Source: Sphingomonas sp. 32-62-10 (GTDB lineage Bacteria; Pseudomonadota; Alphaproteobacteria; Sphingomonadales; Sphingomonadaceae). From it: a stretch of DNA of 64,000 nucleotides. The position numbers and the translations under genes are program-made. Position 1 is the first letter of the stretch. Each line of letters starts with the position of its first letter. Shown here piece after piece: positions 16,438 to 25,255 of the stretch. The notes beneath the pieces were generated by a model that saw nothing but the letters and a program-made list of their open reading frames with translations, was not told where the DNA came from and ran no database searches. Where the stretch lies: contig NCEE01000015.1 in assembly GCA_002280555.1 (NCBI GenBank), positions 41,251 to 105,250 of the forward strand, given 5' to 3'.

Positions 16438-18087
16438 ATGGCAGACGGCACCAGCATCTATATCGGCACTGGCGGCGGGAAACCTCAGGCGCTCGAACTG
16501 AAGCGCGCCAACCGCCACGGGCTGATCGCAGGCGCAACTGGCACCGGCAAGACTGTAACGGTGCAGGGCATTATCGAGGGGTTCTCTGCCGTGGGCGTGC
16601 CGTGCTTCGTAGCGGACGTGAAAGGCGATCTGGCCGGACTTGCCATGGCAGGTTCGCCCACGACAAAGATGCATGAGGTGTTCGCCGCCCGCGCCAAGGA
16701 AATTGGCTATGACAGCTGGGCTTATGCCGACACGCCGGTGCAGTTCTGGGATTTGTTCGGCGAACAGGGCCACCCGATCCGCACGACGATCAGCGAAATG
16801 GGGCCATTGCTGCTCGCGCGCCTGATGGACCTGAACGAAGTACAGGAAGGGGTACTGACGATCGCCTTCACCGTCGCCGACAAGGAGGGGCTATTGCTGC
16901 TCGATCTCGACGATCTGCAGGCGATGCTCGCCCACTGCGCGACACGCGCTGACGAGCTCACCACCACCTATGGCAATATGTCCAAGGCGAGCATCGGCAC
17001 CATCCAGCGATCGCTGCTCCAGCTGCGTAGCCAGGGCGGCGAAAACTTCTTCGGCGAACCCGCGCTCGCCATGGCCGATTTTATCGCGTGTGACGACAAG
17101 GGCCGCGGTGTGGTGAACGTGCTTGCCGCGAGCAAGCTGATGCAGAGCCCCAAGCTCTACTCGACCTTTCTGCTCTGGCTGCTGAGCGAGCTGTTCGAGC
17201 ATCTTCCCGAGATCGGCGATCCCGACAAGCCCGTGCTGTGCTTCTTCTTCGACGAGGCGCATCTGCTGTTCAACGATGCGCCCAAGGCGCTGCTCGAGAA
17301 GATCGAACAGGTCGTGCGGCTGATCCGATCGAAGGGCGTCGGCGTCTATTTCATCACCCAGAACCCCATCGATATTCCCGATACCGTCGCGGGTCAGCTC
17401 GGCAACCGCGTCCAGCATGCGCTACGCGCCTTCACCCCACGCGATCAGGCGGCGGTGAAATCGGCAGCGACCACGTTCCGCGCCAATCCAGGCGTTGATG
17501 TCGAAACGGTGATCACCGAGCTGAAGGTGGGCGAGGCATTGGTGTCGCTGCTCCAGCCTGATGGCGCGCCCTCCCCCGTCGAGCGCACGCTGATCAAGCC
17601 GCCATCGTCGCGCGTCGGCCCGCTCGACCCGAAGGAGCGCGGGGTGATGATCGCCACCGATGCGATCGGCGAGAAATATGACACGCGGATCGATGCCGAT
17701 TCCGCCGAGGAATTGCTGGCAATCAAGGCCGCCGAAGCATCCGCCGCCGCCGCCGAAGCCAAGGCGGCGAGTGAGGCCGAAAAAGCCGCCGCCGCGCAGG
17801 CCAAGGTCGACGCGCGCGCCGCCAAGGAAGCCGAACGCGCGCGGATCGCGGCAGAGAAAGAAGCCGCTCGAAAGGAACGTGAAGCGGCCAAAGCTGCCGC
17901 CAACAGCCCGTGGAACAAGATCGCCACGTCCGCCACCCGCACCGCCACGACCACCATCACGCGGACGGTGGCGAATGAAGTCGCCAAGCAAGTATTCGGC
18001 ACTGGCAGCAAGCGCGGTTCGTCGAGCGGCGGACTGATCGGCGGCATCGTGCGCGGTGTGCTCGGCGGGTTGTTCAAGGGGCGGTAG
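16438..18087 (+). CDS. HerA/YjgR-like ATPase (DUF853)
   Basis: 549 residues. Walker A is AGATGTGKT (32-40), Walker B is LCFFFDEAHLLF (about 262-273), and the sensor-like segment VYFITQNPIDIPDTVAGQLG is intact. This is the HerA-FtsK superfamily, YjgR/DUF853 branch. Relatives are hexameric DNA pumps, but the role of this branch is not established. The C-terminal ~130 residues are an Ala/Lys/Glu coiled coil ending in a Gly-rich tail. ATG 16438 follows AGGGAG by 5 nt; GTG 16432 is an alternative. Confidence 0.92.
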   Translation: MADGTSIYIGTGGGKPQALELKRANRHGLIAGATGTGKTVTVQGIIEGFSAVGVPCFVADVKGDLAGLAMAGSPTTKMHEVFAARAKEIGYDSWAYADTPVQFWDLFGEQGHPIRTTISEMGPLLLARLMDLNEVQEGVLTIAFTVADKEGLLLLDLDDLQAMLAHCATRADELTTTYGNMSKASIGTIQRSLLQLRSQGGENFFGEPALAMADFIACDDKGRGVVNVLAASKLMQSPKLYSTFLLWLLSELFEHLPEIGDPDKPVLCFFFDEAHLLFNDAPKALLEKIEQVVRLIRSKGVGVYFITQNPIDIPDTVAGQLGNRVQHALRAFTPRDQAAVKSAATTFRANPGVDVETVITELKVGEALVSLLQPDGAPSPVERTLIKPPSSRVGPLDPKERGVMIATDAIGEKYDTRIDADSAEELLAIKAAEASAAAAEAKAASEAEKAAAAQAKVDARAAKEAERARIAAEKEAARKEREAAKAAANSPWNKIATSATRTATTTITRTVANEVAKQVFGTGSKRGSSSGGLIGGIVRGVLGGLFKGR

Positions 18088-18110
18088 GGGAGGTTTAATC
18101 CCCGCATCGA

Positions 18111-18202
18111 CCGTCACCCTGAACTCGGTTCAGGGTCCACCGCGCCTCTAGATCGACCAATGGTGAGGCGCGTTGGATGCTGAACCAAGTTCAGCATGAC
18201 GG
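18111..18202. repeat. REP-like palindrome, GTCACCCTGAAC type
   Basis: Left arm 18111-18150 and right arm 18164-18202 are imperfect inverted copies (GTCACCCTGAAC...GGCGC against GCGCC...GTTCAGCATGACG). Each arm also holds its own small palindrome (CCCTGAAC-GTTCAGGG; GCTGAAC-GTTCAGC). The element separates the convergent HerA-like and glycine-zipper genes. Confidence 0.85.
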
Positions 18203-18227
18203 TTGATTGGTTTGGGCGGTTTGCCCT

Positions 18228-18791
18228 TTAGCGGCAGCGGACCTGATTGCTGTTCTGGTCAATCGCCCTGCCGGCCACGGCGCCGAGCGCACCGCCGAGC
18301 AGCGTCCCGACCGTGCGCGAACGACCGCCATCGATCACGTTCCCGAGGATACCGCCGCCAAGCGCACCGACGATCAGGCCGGTCGTGCCGTCGTTGCGAC
18401 GGCAATAATAGCGGCCGTCGTTACCGCGATAGACCCGATCGTCAGCGGCAAGCACGCGCTCCTGATAATTGGGTCCATCGCGATAATAACGGGCCGGATC
18501 GTAATCGCCTTCGTCACGATCGGCGTAGCGCGGATCATTATTGCGCGAGTCGTTATACCGGGGATCATTGAAACGCGGATCGTTGTTGCGGGGATCGCGG
18601 AAGTTCGAGCGATTGTTCCGCGCGGCCTGATAACGATCAAATTCTGTGCGGAAAATTTGCATTTCGTTCTGAAAACGCTGCTGTGCTGCCTGAAAACGCT
18701 GATCTTCCTGCGCGGTTTGCGCGAAAACGGGGGTGGCAATCGCGACTGATGCGGTGGCGATGGCAGCGGCGATACGGGTGAAACGGTTCAT
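18228..18791 (-). CDS. Secreted glycine-zipper protein with Asn/Asp/Arg repeats
   Basis: 187 residues. Signal peptide 1-24 (ends PVFAQ). Then comes a Gln/Phe coiled segment (FQAAQQRFQNEMQIFRTEF) and degenerate hexapeptide-like repeats of the N-D-P-R-(F/Y) kind (about 65-100). The C-terminal glycine zipper is about 135-180 (GLIVGALGGGILGNVIDGG ... LLGGALGAVAG), with flanking Cys residues. Glycine-zipper 2TM proteins sit in the outer membrane or periplasm, and their roles are mostly unknown. ATG 18791 has AGGAGAG upstream, so the longer frame is rejected. Confidence 0.85.
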   Translation of the reverse strand: MNRFTRIAAAIATASVAIATPVFAQTAQEDQRFQAAQQRFQNEMQIFRTEFDRYQAARNNRSNFRDPRNNDPRFNDPRYNDSRNNDPRYADRDEGDYDPARYYRDGPNYQERVLAADDRVYRGNDGRYYCRRNDGTTGLIVGALGGGILGNVIDGGRSRTVGTLLGGALGAVAGRAIDQNSNQVRCR

Positions 18792-18939
18792 GGCTCTCTC
18801 CTGGATGCTGCACCCATAACAGCTGAGCCCACCTAAACGTTGCATGAACGAAATTATTTGGTCTTTCCGGTCGCAATCTGCGCAAACGTGGACATTCGCC
18901 AAAGCTTTCGTGCCCAAAGGGTGGTCGCGGTCTTATCGC

Positions 18940-19410
18940 TCATTTCACCGGTGTTGCGTCCGGCCCCGTCCATGTCCAGGCGACGATCTTCCAGCCCGTG
19001 GCAAGCTTGCGCAGCGCAAAGGTCATCTGCGCCGCTTCGCGCATCACCACGCCCTTTTGCGTGAAGGTGTAAACCGACGGCGCGATCACATAGGCGCGAT
19101 CCCCCTCGATCAGCTCCCGCGTTGGCGCGCCGAGCACGACCTTGGGGTCGGTAATGCCCTTGGCGGCAGCATCCTTGGCGTAATCCGCGGCCCAGCGCTG
19201 CACGACATCATGTCCACCCCAGAAATAGGGTGCGACTTCATCGGTGATATGCGAGTCCCCGGCATGGGTCGCCGCAGCGGCGGCGATGTCGCCCTTGTTG
19301 AACGCTTCCAGAAACTGCGTGATGGGCGCTTCGACGGCGGCATCTTTGGCCAGCGCCGGCGTGGTGCCAGCAAGGATCAGCGCACCAATGATTGCGAATG
19401 ATTTGAACAT
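18940..19410 (-). CDS. Secreted SnoaL/DUF4440-like protein
   Basis: 156 residues with a signal peptide (ends PALAK) and one NTF2-like alpha+beta domain. The pattern ITQFLEAFNKGDIAAAAATHA, PYFWGGHDVVQRW and WKIVAWTWTG is typical of SnoaL-like/DUF4440 proteins. Such domains bind or turn over small ligands, and the ligand is unknown. ATG 19410 follows GGGGGAGAA. It lies just downstream of the GH130 gene's end on the same strand (32 nt), so it may be cotranscribed with the glycan genes. Confidence 0.78.
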   Translation of the reverse strand: MFKSFAIIGALILAGTTPALAKDAAVEAPITQFLEAFNKGDIAAAAATHAGDSHITDEVAPYFWGGHDVVQRWAADYAKDAAAKGITDPKVVLGAPTRELIEGDRAYVIAPSVYTFTQKGVVMREAAQMTFALRKLATGWKIVAWTWTGPDATPVK

Positions 19411-19442
19411 CACTATTTTCTCCCCCGTCAACTATACGCCGA

Positions 19443-20726
19443 TCACATATGGCTCAACAGCGCCTCGATCGGGATGAACGCAAACGCAACCGAGCTATCC
19501 GCCACGCCGTACGGCAGGAACAATGTTTGCCCATGGCGGATCGCGCCGCAGCTATAGACAACATTGGGCACATAGCCCTCTCGGTCCTGGTCCGCTGCTG
19601 CCAGAATCGGCTCACGCGTGCGGCCGATCACCTTCGATGGATCGGTCTTGTCGAGCAGTACGGCGCCGATCGAATATTTGCGCATCGCTCCGACTCCGTG
19701 GGTCAGCAGCAACCAGCCCTCGTCCAGCTCGATCGGCGGGCCACAATTGCCGATCTGGACCAGCTCCCATGGATAATGCGGTTCGAGCAGGCGCTCGCCC
19801 TCTTCCCAGTGGGTCAGTCTGTCCGATCGCAGCAAAAAAAGATTCTCACCGTCCTGCCGGCCAATCATCATATACTGGCCGTCGATCTTGCGGGGAAACA
19901 GCGCCATTCCCTTGTTGCGCGCCGCGCTGCCGCTCATCGGCACCAGATCGAACGCACGAAAATCACGCGTGCGCATCAGCTCCGACTGAATCATCGATCC
20001 GTTATAGGCGGTGTAGGTACCCAGCCATTCAAGGCTGCCATCGTCATGCGTAAACTGGACGAGGCGCAAATCCTCTAGTCCTTTCGACTGCGCCTGCGTG
20101 ATCGGGAAAATCACCGTGCCCGATAGCGTTGAATCGCGGTGGCGATGCACGGTTACCGGCCCCTCTGGCATGGCGAGCTCATCGCCTTCGATAATGTCAG
20201 TCGCCGTGGCAAAGGGAGGTTCGGGCGCGAGTTTCAGCTCGTTTCGTTCGGTGATGATGCCCTCTCGAAACGCGATCGATGAGATATGCCCTTCGCCCAC
20301 CGCACGCATCGACATCAGAATGCGCTGCGACCCCTGCGGCATACCAGACTGGTCGAAATGCGGAACCGCGCTAGGGTTCATCAGCGCGGCGGCGGCGTAG
20401 CTATATTCGTGGCAGAAATAGGCGCCGATCAGCTGGCGCTTCTCATCATCAATCTCGCTGCCGTCGATTCCCAGCCGATCCTCAATTTCTTCGTAGCGGG
20501 TCATGAACACGCGGCGGGTTTGCCAGTGTCGTGCCTCGAAATCCTTGAGCACGACCTCGAGCTCCGCGCGCGTCTGTTCGCGGCTCATCGCCAGCACTTC
20601 GCGCACCAGCCGTTCGGTCCGGCTGGGCGCATTGCCATTAGCTTGCCAGGCGAGATGGAAGGGACGCACCACGACCCGTGAGGGATCGGCATGCAAGCGC
20701 AAACGATGGTTGAACACTTCCAGCAC
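19443..20726 (-). CDS. Glycoside hydrolase family 130 (beta-mannoside phosphorylase/hydrolase family)
   Basis: About 427 residues. The N-terminal family segment is FNHRLRLHADPSRVVVRPF, and the five-bladed propeller motifs include GNCGPPIELDEGWLLLTHGVG, YSIGAVLLDKTDPSKVIGRT and YVPNVVYSCG. GH130 enzymes phosphorolyse or hydrolyse beta-mannosidic bonds, and which activity applies here cannot be told. No ATG gives the full N-terminus. GTG 20726 gives MLEVFNHRL, with GGGGG upstream; TTG 20744 is an alternative. It lies 69 nt after the GT4 fusion gene and is almost surely part of the same operon. Confidence 0.9.
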   Translation of the reverse strand: MLEVFNHRLRLHADPSRVVVRPFHLAWQANGNAPSRTERLVREVLAMSREQTRAELEVVLKDFEARHWQTRRVFMTRYEEIEDRLGIDGSEIDDEKRQLIGAYFCHEYSYAAAALMNPSAVPHFDQSGMPQGSQRILMSMRAVGEGHISSIAFREGIITERNELKLAPEPPFATATDIIEGDELAMPEGPVTVHRHRDSTLSGTVIFPITQAQSKGLEDLRLVQFTHDDGSLEWLGTYTAYNGSMIQSELMRTRDFRAFDLVPMSGSAARNKGMALFPRKIDGQYMMIGRQDGENLFLLRSDRLTHWEEGERLLEPHYPWELVQIGNCGPPIELDEGWLLLTHGVGAMRKYSIGAVLLDKTDPSKVIGRTREPILAAADQDREGYVPNVVYSCGAIRHGQTLFLPYGVADSSVAFAFIPIEALLSHM

Positions 20727-20795
20727 TGGTCGGCATGCCCCCAAAAACCATCACGCGATCACGGCACCAAGACATCCAGATCCGATCCGAACGGA

Positions 20796-23069
20796 TCAGG
20801 CCACGGCGTGCGTTGGTCCTGCCACGGTTCCGGCCAGTTTTGAAAGGGATGAAATCGTGCACGATGCCAATTGCAGTGCCAAAATCGATTCCGCACCCTG
20901 ATTCCGGTTGATCCCGGTCGGGGTCAGACCGTCGAAACAGCCGCCATCCTGTACTGTTGCCAAAGGCATATCCATGTCATTCAGCCCCAGAAACCAACGA
21001 TAGGCCCGGGTAGCCTCATCGATCCAGCGGCAATCCTGGGTCGCCTGGTAGGCAGCGGCACACGCCTCAACTGTGGCCTGCGCCTCCAACGGTTGCTGAT
21101 CGAACGGCAACGGCGGTGCATAGGCTCGGCCAAAACTTTCGGTGCCAACCGCGCGGAAACGACCCTCAGGCGAGGTCTGCTGTACCATAATCCAGTCCAG
21201 CGTCTTGACGCCGGTTTCGATCAAGTCTGCCCGATCAAGCGCCACGCCCGCGCGGATCATCGCCTCTGGCAGGCGGGCATTGTCATAGGCAAGGACGATC
21301 TCAAACCATTCCCATTCGGGCCGCCGCGCATCGGCGAGCAGCGCCAGATGATCAGCGCTGAACCGTTCGATGATCGCGCGGGCAAGGCCATGGCCCGGAT
21401 GGCAATCAAGCATTTCGGCCGCGCCGAGCATTGCAAACGCCTGCGCGCGCGGGCTGCCCAGTTCGAACGCCATTGATGCCGTCATGTCGAACATCTGGAC
21501 CGCCCAATCGCGATGTTTGGCCATCGTGGCAGTGCGCGCCGTCATCCCCAGCGCCCAAAGTGCGCGACCGTTCGAATCCTCTGACCCGAAATCCTCACAC
21601 CAGGTGCGATCGAAATTCATAAAATTACGGAAGCGCTGGGCTTCGGGGTTCCAGGCGTATTGGATGAAAGACGCATAGATCGTCGTCCACTTATCCTGCG
21701 TCGCCTCGTCCAGCCCCGCCATCCGGCCGACCAGAATAAGCGCACGGGCATTATCATCGATGCAATAGCCATGGCGACGATCGGGAATCGAATAGATCGA
21801 ATGCTGCAGCATCCCGGTCGAATCGCTCATCCGTTCAACGGCGGAAAAGTCAGGGACAAGCGGCGTCATCGCGGCGCCGGGGTGGCTCAGTCGCTTGGGT
21901 TGCGCGGCAATCATCGCCGTCATCTCACGCATCGCTGTTTCGACCAGCTGCGACCAGATCATCGTCCGGCCGCGCGCATAGGCGCGTGCCGAAAGCCGCG
22001 CGCGATTGCCGTCATTGCCAAGCAACGCGATGATTTCCCGTGCAAAGGCAGCGCTATCGCCAAAATCCACCAATACGCCGTGGCCATCGGCCAGTATTTC
22101 GGTCGCATGGACATAAGGCGTCGATACGACCGCCTTACCGACACCCACCGCATAGGAAAGCGTCCCTGAGGTGATTTGCGCGGGGTTGATATAGGGTGTG
22201 GCGTAGACATCAGCCGCCTGGAGATAATCGATCAGGTGGTCATGCTCGACAAAGGCGTCGATAAACTGGACGTGATCAAGCACCCCGCGCGCTGCCGCCA
22301 ACGCCTTCAGCCGATCTCGATACGCCTCGCCCTCATGCGCGACCAGATTGGGGTGGGTGGCGCCAAGCACGATATAGAGCGCATCGGGTTGCGCCGCGAT
22401 GATCGCGGGCATCGCATCGATCAGCGTTTCAATGCCCTTGTTCGGTGCGAGCAAGCCGAACGTGAGCACGGTCTTGCGGCCTTCCCAGCCGAAACGCGGC
22501 TTGAAACTGTCGGGATCGGCAAAGGGACGATCGGGCACGCCGTGCGGGATCATCACCACTGCTTTGCCGCTGAAACCGTGGACGCGGTGGAGAATGTCGC
22601 GCCCGCGCTCCGCCATGACGATCACGCGTGCACTCCGCCGCAACAGACCTTCCATCACCCGGCGCTCATCGGGGCTTGGTTTTTCAAGGATGGTGTGAAG
22701 CGTGACAATGACGGGCAGCGAAATTCGATCGAGCATTGTCAGGATGAAATCACCCGCACGACCGCCGAAAATGCCATATTCGTGCTGCAGCCAAACCGCC
22801 TGAGCCCCGCTCGCCTCAATTGCTCGCGCTGCCTCCAGATATGCGGCCAGATCATGCTGGGCGATGGCAGCCGTCACGTCGGACGGATAATCATAGCGAC
22901 CAGGATGATCGTCCATCGCGTATACATCGACGCGCATGGCCGGAAATTCAGCCTTCAGCGCATGAAATGTGTCCGTGGTATAGGTCGCCAGACCGCATTG
23001 GCGCGGAAGAAAATTGCCGATCAAGGCAATATGGCCAATGCCCGATCCGATTGCCGATACCCGCTCCAT
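20796..23069 (-). CDS. GT4 glycosyltransferase fused to an alpha-toroid domain
   Basis: 757 residues in two parts. The N-terminal GT-B fold (about 10-385) opens with LIGNFLPRQCGLATYT. It contains PHGVPD, LTFGLLAPNKGIETLI and the acceptor/donor loop PAQITSGTLSYAVGVGKAVV...ATEIL of family GT4. The C-terminal part (about 420-740) has helical repeats with YCIDDNARALIL, FGSEDSNGRALWALG and EWEWFEIVLAYDNARLPEAMI. It looks like an (alpha/alpha)6 toroid as in glycan-processing enzymes. Paired with GH130, it suggests synthesis and trimming of a mannose-containing glycan or glycoside. AAAGGG precedes the ATG. Confidence 0.88.
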   Translation of the reverse strand: MERVSAIGSGIGHIALIGNFLPRQCGLATYTTDTFHALKAEFPAMRVDVYAMDDHPGRYDYPSDVTAAIAQHDLAAYLEAARAIEASGAQAVWLQHEYGIFGGRAGDFILTMLDRISLPVIVTLHTILEKPSPDERRVMEGLLRRSARVIVMAERGRDILHRVHGFSGKAVVMIPHGVPDRPFADPDSFKPRFGWEGRKTVLTFGLLAPNKGIETLIDAMPAIIAAQPDALYIVLGATHPNLVAHEGEAYRDRLKALAAARGVLDHVQFIDAFVEHDHLIDYLQAADVYATPYINPAQITSGTLSYAVGVGKAVVSTPYVHATEILADGHGVLVDFGDSAAFAREIIALLGNDGNRARLSARAYARGRTMIWSQLVETAMREMTAMIAAQPKRLSHPGAAMTPLVPDFSAVERMSDSTGMLQHSIYSIPDRRHGYCIDDNARALILVGRMAGLDEATQDKWTTIYASFIQYAWNPEAQRFRNFMNFDRTWCEDFGSEDSNGRALWALGMTARTATMAKHRDWAVQMFDMTASMAFELGSPRAQAFAMLGAAEMLDCHPGHGLARAIIERFSADHLALLADARRPEWEWFEIVLAYDNARLPEAMIRAGVALDRADLIETGVKTLDWIMVQQTSPEGRFRAVGTESFGRAYAPPLPFDQQPLEAQATVEACAAAYQATQDCRWIDEATRAYRWFLGLNDMDMPLATVQDGGCFDGLTPTGINRNQGAESILALQLASCTISSLSKLAGTVAGPTHAVA

Positions 23070-23146
23070 ACGCGCGCCCTTTCACGAGCCTAACGATGGA
23101 TCCTGCATGGACCCTTCGTTAACAGAAACTGCTGCCACGCAATATG

Positions 23147-23170
23147 GTTGCAATAATGTTGCAACGCAAC
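23147..23170. promoter_or_regulatory. Candidate operator upstream of the GT4-GH130 operon
   Basis: GTTGCAATAATGTTGCAACGCAAC carries two TTGCAA palindromes (23148-23153 and 23159-23164) one helical turn apart. It also carries an overlapping GTTGC-AAC-GCAAC dyad. It lies about 80 bp before the GT4 start. TTGCAA half-sites are typical of LacI-family sugar regulators in alphaproteobacteria, but no such regulator is in the window. Confidence 0.4.
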
Positions 23171-23197
23171 ACGATTAGCCGATCGCGACGCTAAGGC

Positions 23198-23644
23198 TCA
23201 GCCGCGTCCGCGATACCCCGGCACATCCTGCGCCGGAATCCAGACATTTTCAGGCGGCGCACCAGTCTGCCAAAATACATCGATCGGAATGCCGCCGCGC
23301 GGATACCAATAGCCACCGATCCGCAACCAGACCGGCTGCATTTCCTCCGCGAGTCGCTGGCCGATGCCGACCGTGCAATCCTCGTGAAAGGCCTGATGGT
23401 TGCGGAACGCGCCCAGAAACAGCTTGAGCGATTTCGATTCGACGATCGTCGCTGCCGGCACATAATCGATCACCAGATGCGCGAAATCGGGCTGTGCGGT
23501 CACCGGGCAGAGCGAGGTGAATTCGGGCGACACGAACCGCACCATATAGGGGCTGCCGGGGCGCGGATTGGGCACATAATCGAGCGTGGCTGCTTCGGGC
23601 GATTCAGGCAGGGCACTCGCCTGGCCAAGGAATTTGGGTGTCAT
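23198..23644 (-). CDS. queF: NADPH-dependent preQ0 reductase
   Basis: 148 residues, the unimodular QueF form. It reduces preQ0 to preQ1 in queuosine biosynthesis. The thioimide-forming nucleophile is C46 (EFTSLCPVTAQPD), with D53 as general acid. The QueF motif ESKSLKLFLGAFRNHQAFHED is intact. ATG 23644 gives the normal length; a longer frame overlaps phrB and is rejected. The starts of queF and phrB are 38 bp apart and divergent. Confidence 0.94.
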   Translation of the reverse strand: MTPKFLGQASALPESPEAATLDYVPNPRPGSPYMVRFVSPEFTSLCPVTAQPDFAHLVIDYVPAATIVESKSLKLFLGAFRNHQAFHEDCTVGIGQRLAEEMQPVWLRIGGYWYPRGGIPIDVFWQTGAPPENVWIPAQDVPGYRGRG

Positions 23645-23682
23645 CCGCTGGCATTTATCGCGGGGCACGCCGAAAGGAAATG

Positions 23683-25224
23683 ATGACCACACTGATTCCC
23701 ATCCTGGGCGACCAATTGTCGATGTCGCTATCCAGTCTGCACGATGCCGATCCGGCGACCGCGCAACTGCTGATGATCGAGGTGATCGACGAAGCCACCT
23801 ATGTCGCGCATCACAAGCGCAAGATCGCGTACATCTTTTCGGCGATGCGCCACCATGCCGATGCGTTGCGCGATGCCGGATGGCGGGTCGATTATGTGCG
23901 GCTCGACGATCCCGACAATAGCGGCAGCTTTACGGGAGAAGTGGCGCGCGCGATTGCTCGGCATGCGCCCGACCGGATAGTCGTAACGGCAGCGGGCGAA
24001 TGGCGGGTGGCCGCGATGATCGACAGCTGGGAAACCTTGTTCGGTATCCCCGTCGATGTGCGACCGGACACGCGTTTCATCGCCACGCTCGACGAATTCG
24101 CGGCATGGGCCAAGGGGCGCAAGCAATGGCGGATGGAGTATTTCTACCGAGAAATGCGCCGCAAGACCGGGTTGCTGATGGACGGCGACAAACCCGTCGG
24201 CGGCGAATGGAATTTCGACAGCGAAAACCGCAAAGCCGCGCCGCGTGATCCGGCGATGCCGCGCCCGCTGTCATTCGCGCCCGATGCGATCACGCGGGAG
24301 GTGCTGGCGCTGGTCGCCGATCGCTTTGCCGATCATCCGGGGTCGCTCGACGGGTTCGATTTCGCGGTGACGCGCGCGGATGCCCTTGCCCAGCAGGCAC
24401 ATTTTTTGGCGCACGCCCTGCCCCGCTTTGGCGATTATCAGGACGCGATGCTCAGCGGCGAGCCGTTCCTGTGGCATTCGCTGCTGTCGCCCTATCTCAA
24501 CAGCGGACTGCTCGACCCCCTCGAACTCGCGCAAGCGGTGGAGGCGCGGTTTCATGAGGGCGATGTGCCGATCAACGCCGCCGAAGGGTTCATCCGCCAG
24601 ATCATCGGCTGGCGCGAATATGTACGCGGGATCTACTGGCATGAAGGCCCCGATTACGCGACCCGCAACTTCCTGAACGCCACTCGCCCGCTGCCCGATT
24701 TCTACTGGACCGGCGACACCGATATGCACTGCCTGTCACAGGCGATCGGCCAGACGCTCGATTTCGCCTATGCTCACCATATCCAGCGGCTGATGATCAC
24801 CGGCAATTTTGCGATGCTGATCGGCGTCGATCCGGCCGAGGTGCATCGCTGGTATCTGGCGGTTTATGCCGATGCTTATGAATGGGTCGAGCTCCCCAAC
24901 ACGCTGGGGATGAGCCAGTTCGGCGATGGCGGGCTGCTCGCGTCGAAACCCTATGCCGCGTCGGGCGCGTATATCAACCGCATGTCCGATTATTGTGGGC
25001 GCTGCCGGTATGATGTGAAACAGCGTACCGGCCCCGATGCCTGCCCGTTCAACGCGCTCTACTGGGATTTCCTGGCGCGCAACGCTGAAAAACTGGCAGG
25101 CAACCAGCGGCTTGCGATGCCGTACCGCAACTGGGCAAAGATGACGCCGGAAATTCAGGCCGAACTGCGCGCATCGGCGGCAAGTTTTCTGGATCGTCTC
25201 GACGGGGCGCAAGTCGAGCGCTAG
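23683..25224 (+). CDS. Iron-sulfur bacterial cryptochrome/photolyase (PhrB type)
   Basis: 513 residues. It opens with LIPILGDQLS, the alpha/beta antenna domain (about 1-130), followed by the helical FAD domain. The four cluster cysteines fall at C350 (DMHC), C438 and C441 (DYCGRC) and C454 (PDACPFN). These are the same spacing and even numbering as I recall for Agrobacterium PhrB, which repairs (6-4) photoproducts with FAD, a lumazine antenna and a [4Fe-4S] cluster. The start at 23683 follows AAAGGAA. Confidence 0.93.
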   Translation: MTTLIPILGDQLSMSLSSLHDADPATAQLLMIEVIDEATYVAHHKRKIAYIFSAMRHHADALRDAGWRVDYVRLDDPDNSGSFTGEVARAIARHAPDRIVVTAAGEWRVAAMIDSWETLFGIPVDVRPDTRFIATLDEFAAWAKGRKQWRMEYFYREMRRKTGLLMDGDKPVGGEWNFDSENRKAAPRDPAMPRPLSFAPDAITREVLALVADRFADHPGSLDGFDFAVTRADALAQQAHFLAHALPRFGDYQDAMLSGEPFLWHSLLSPYLNSGLLDPLELAQAVEARFHEGDVPINAAEGFIRQIIGWREYVRGIYWHEGPDYATRNFLNATRPLPDFYWTGDTDMHCLSQAIGQTLDFAYAHHIQRLMITGNFAMLIGVDPAEVHRWYLAVYADAYEWVELPNTLGMSQFGDGGLLASKPYAASGAYINRMSDYCGRCRYDVKQRTGPDACPFNALYWDFLARNAEKLAGNQRLAMPYRNWAKMTPEIQAELRASAASFLDRLDGAQVER

Positions 25225-25255
25225 GGAACGCCAACAAAGAATCCAGGAGATGATG

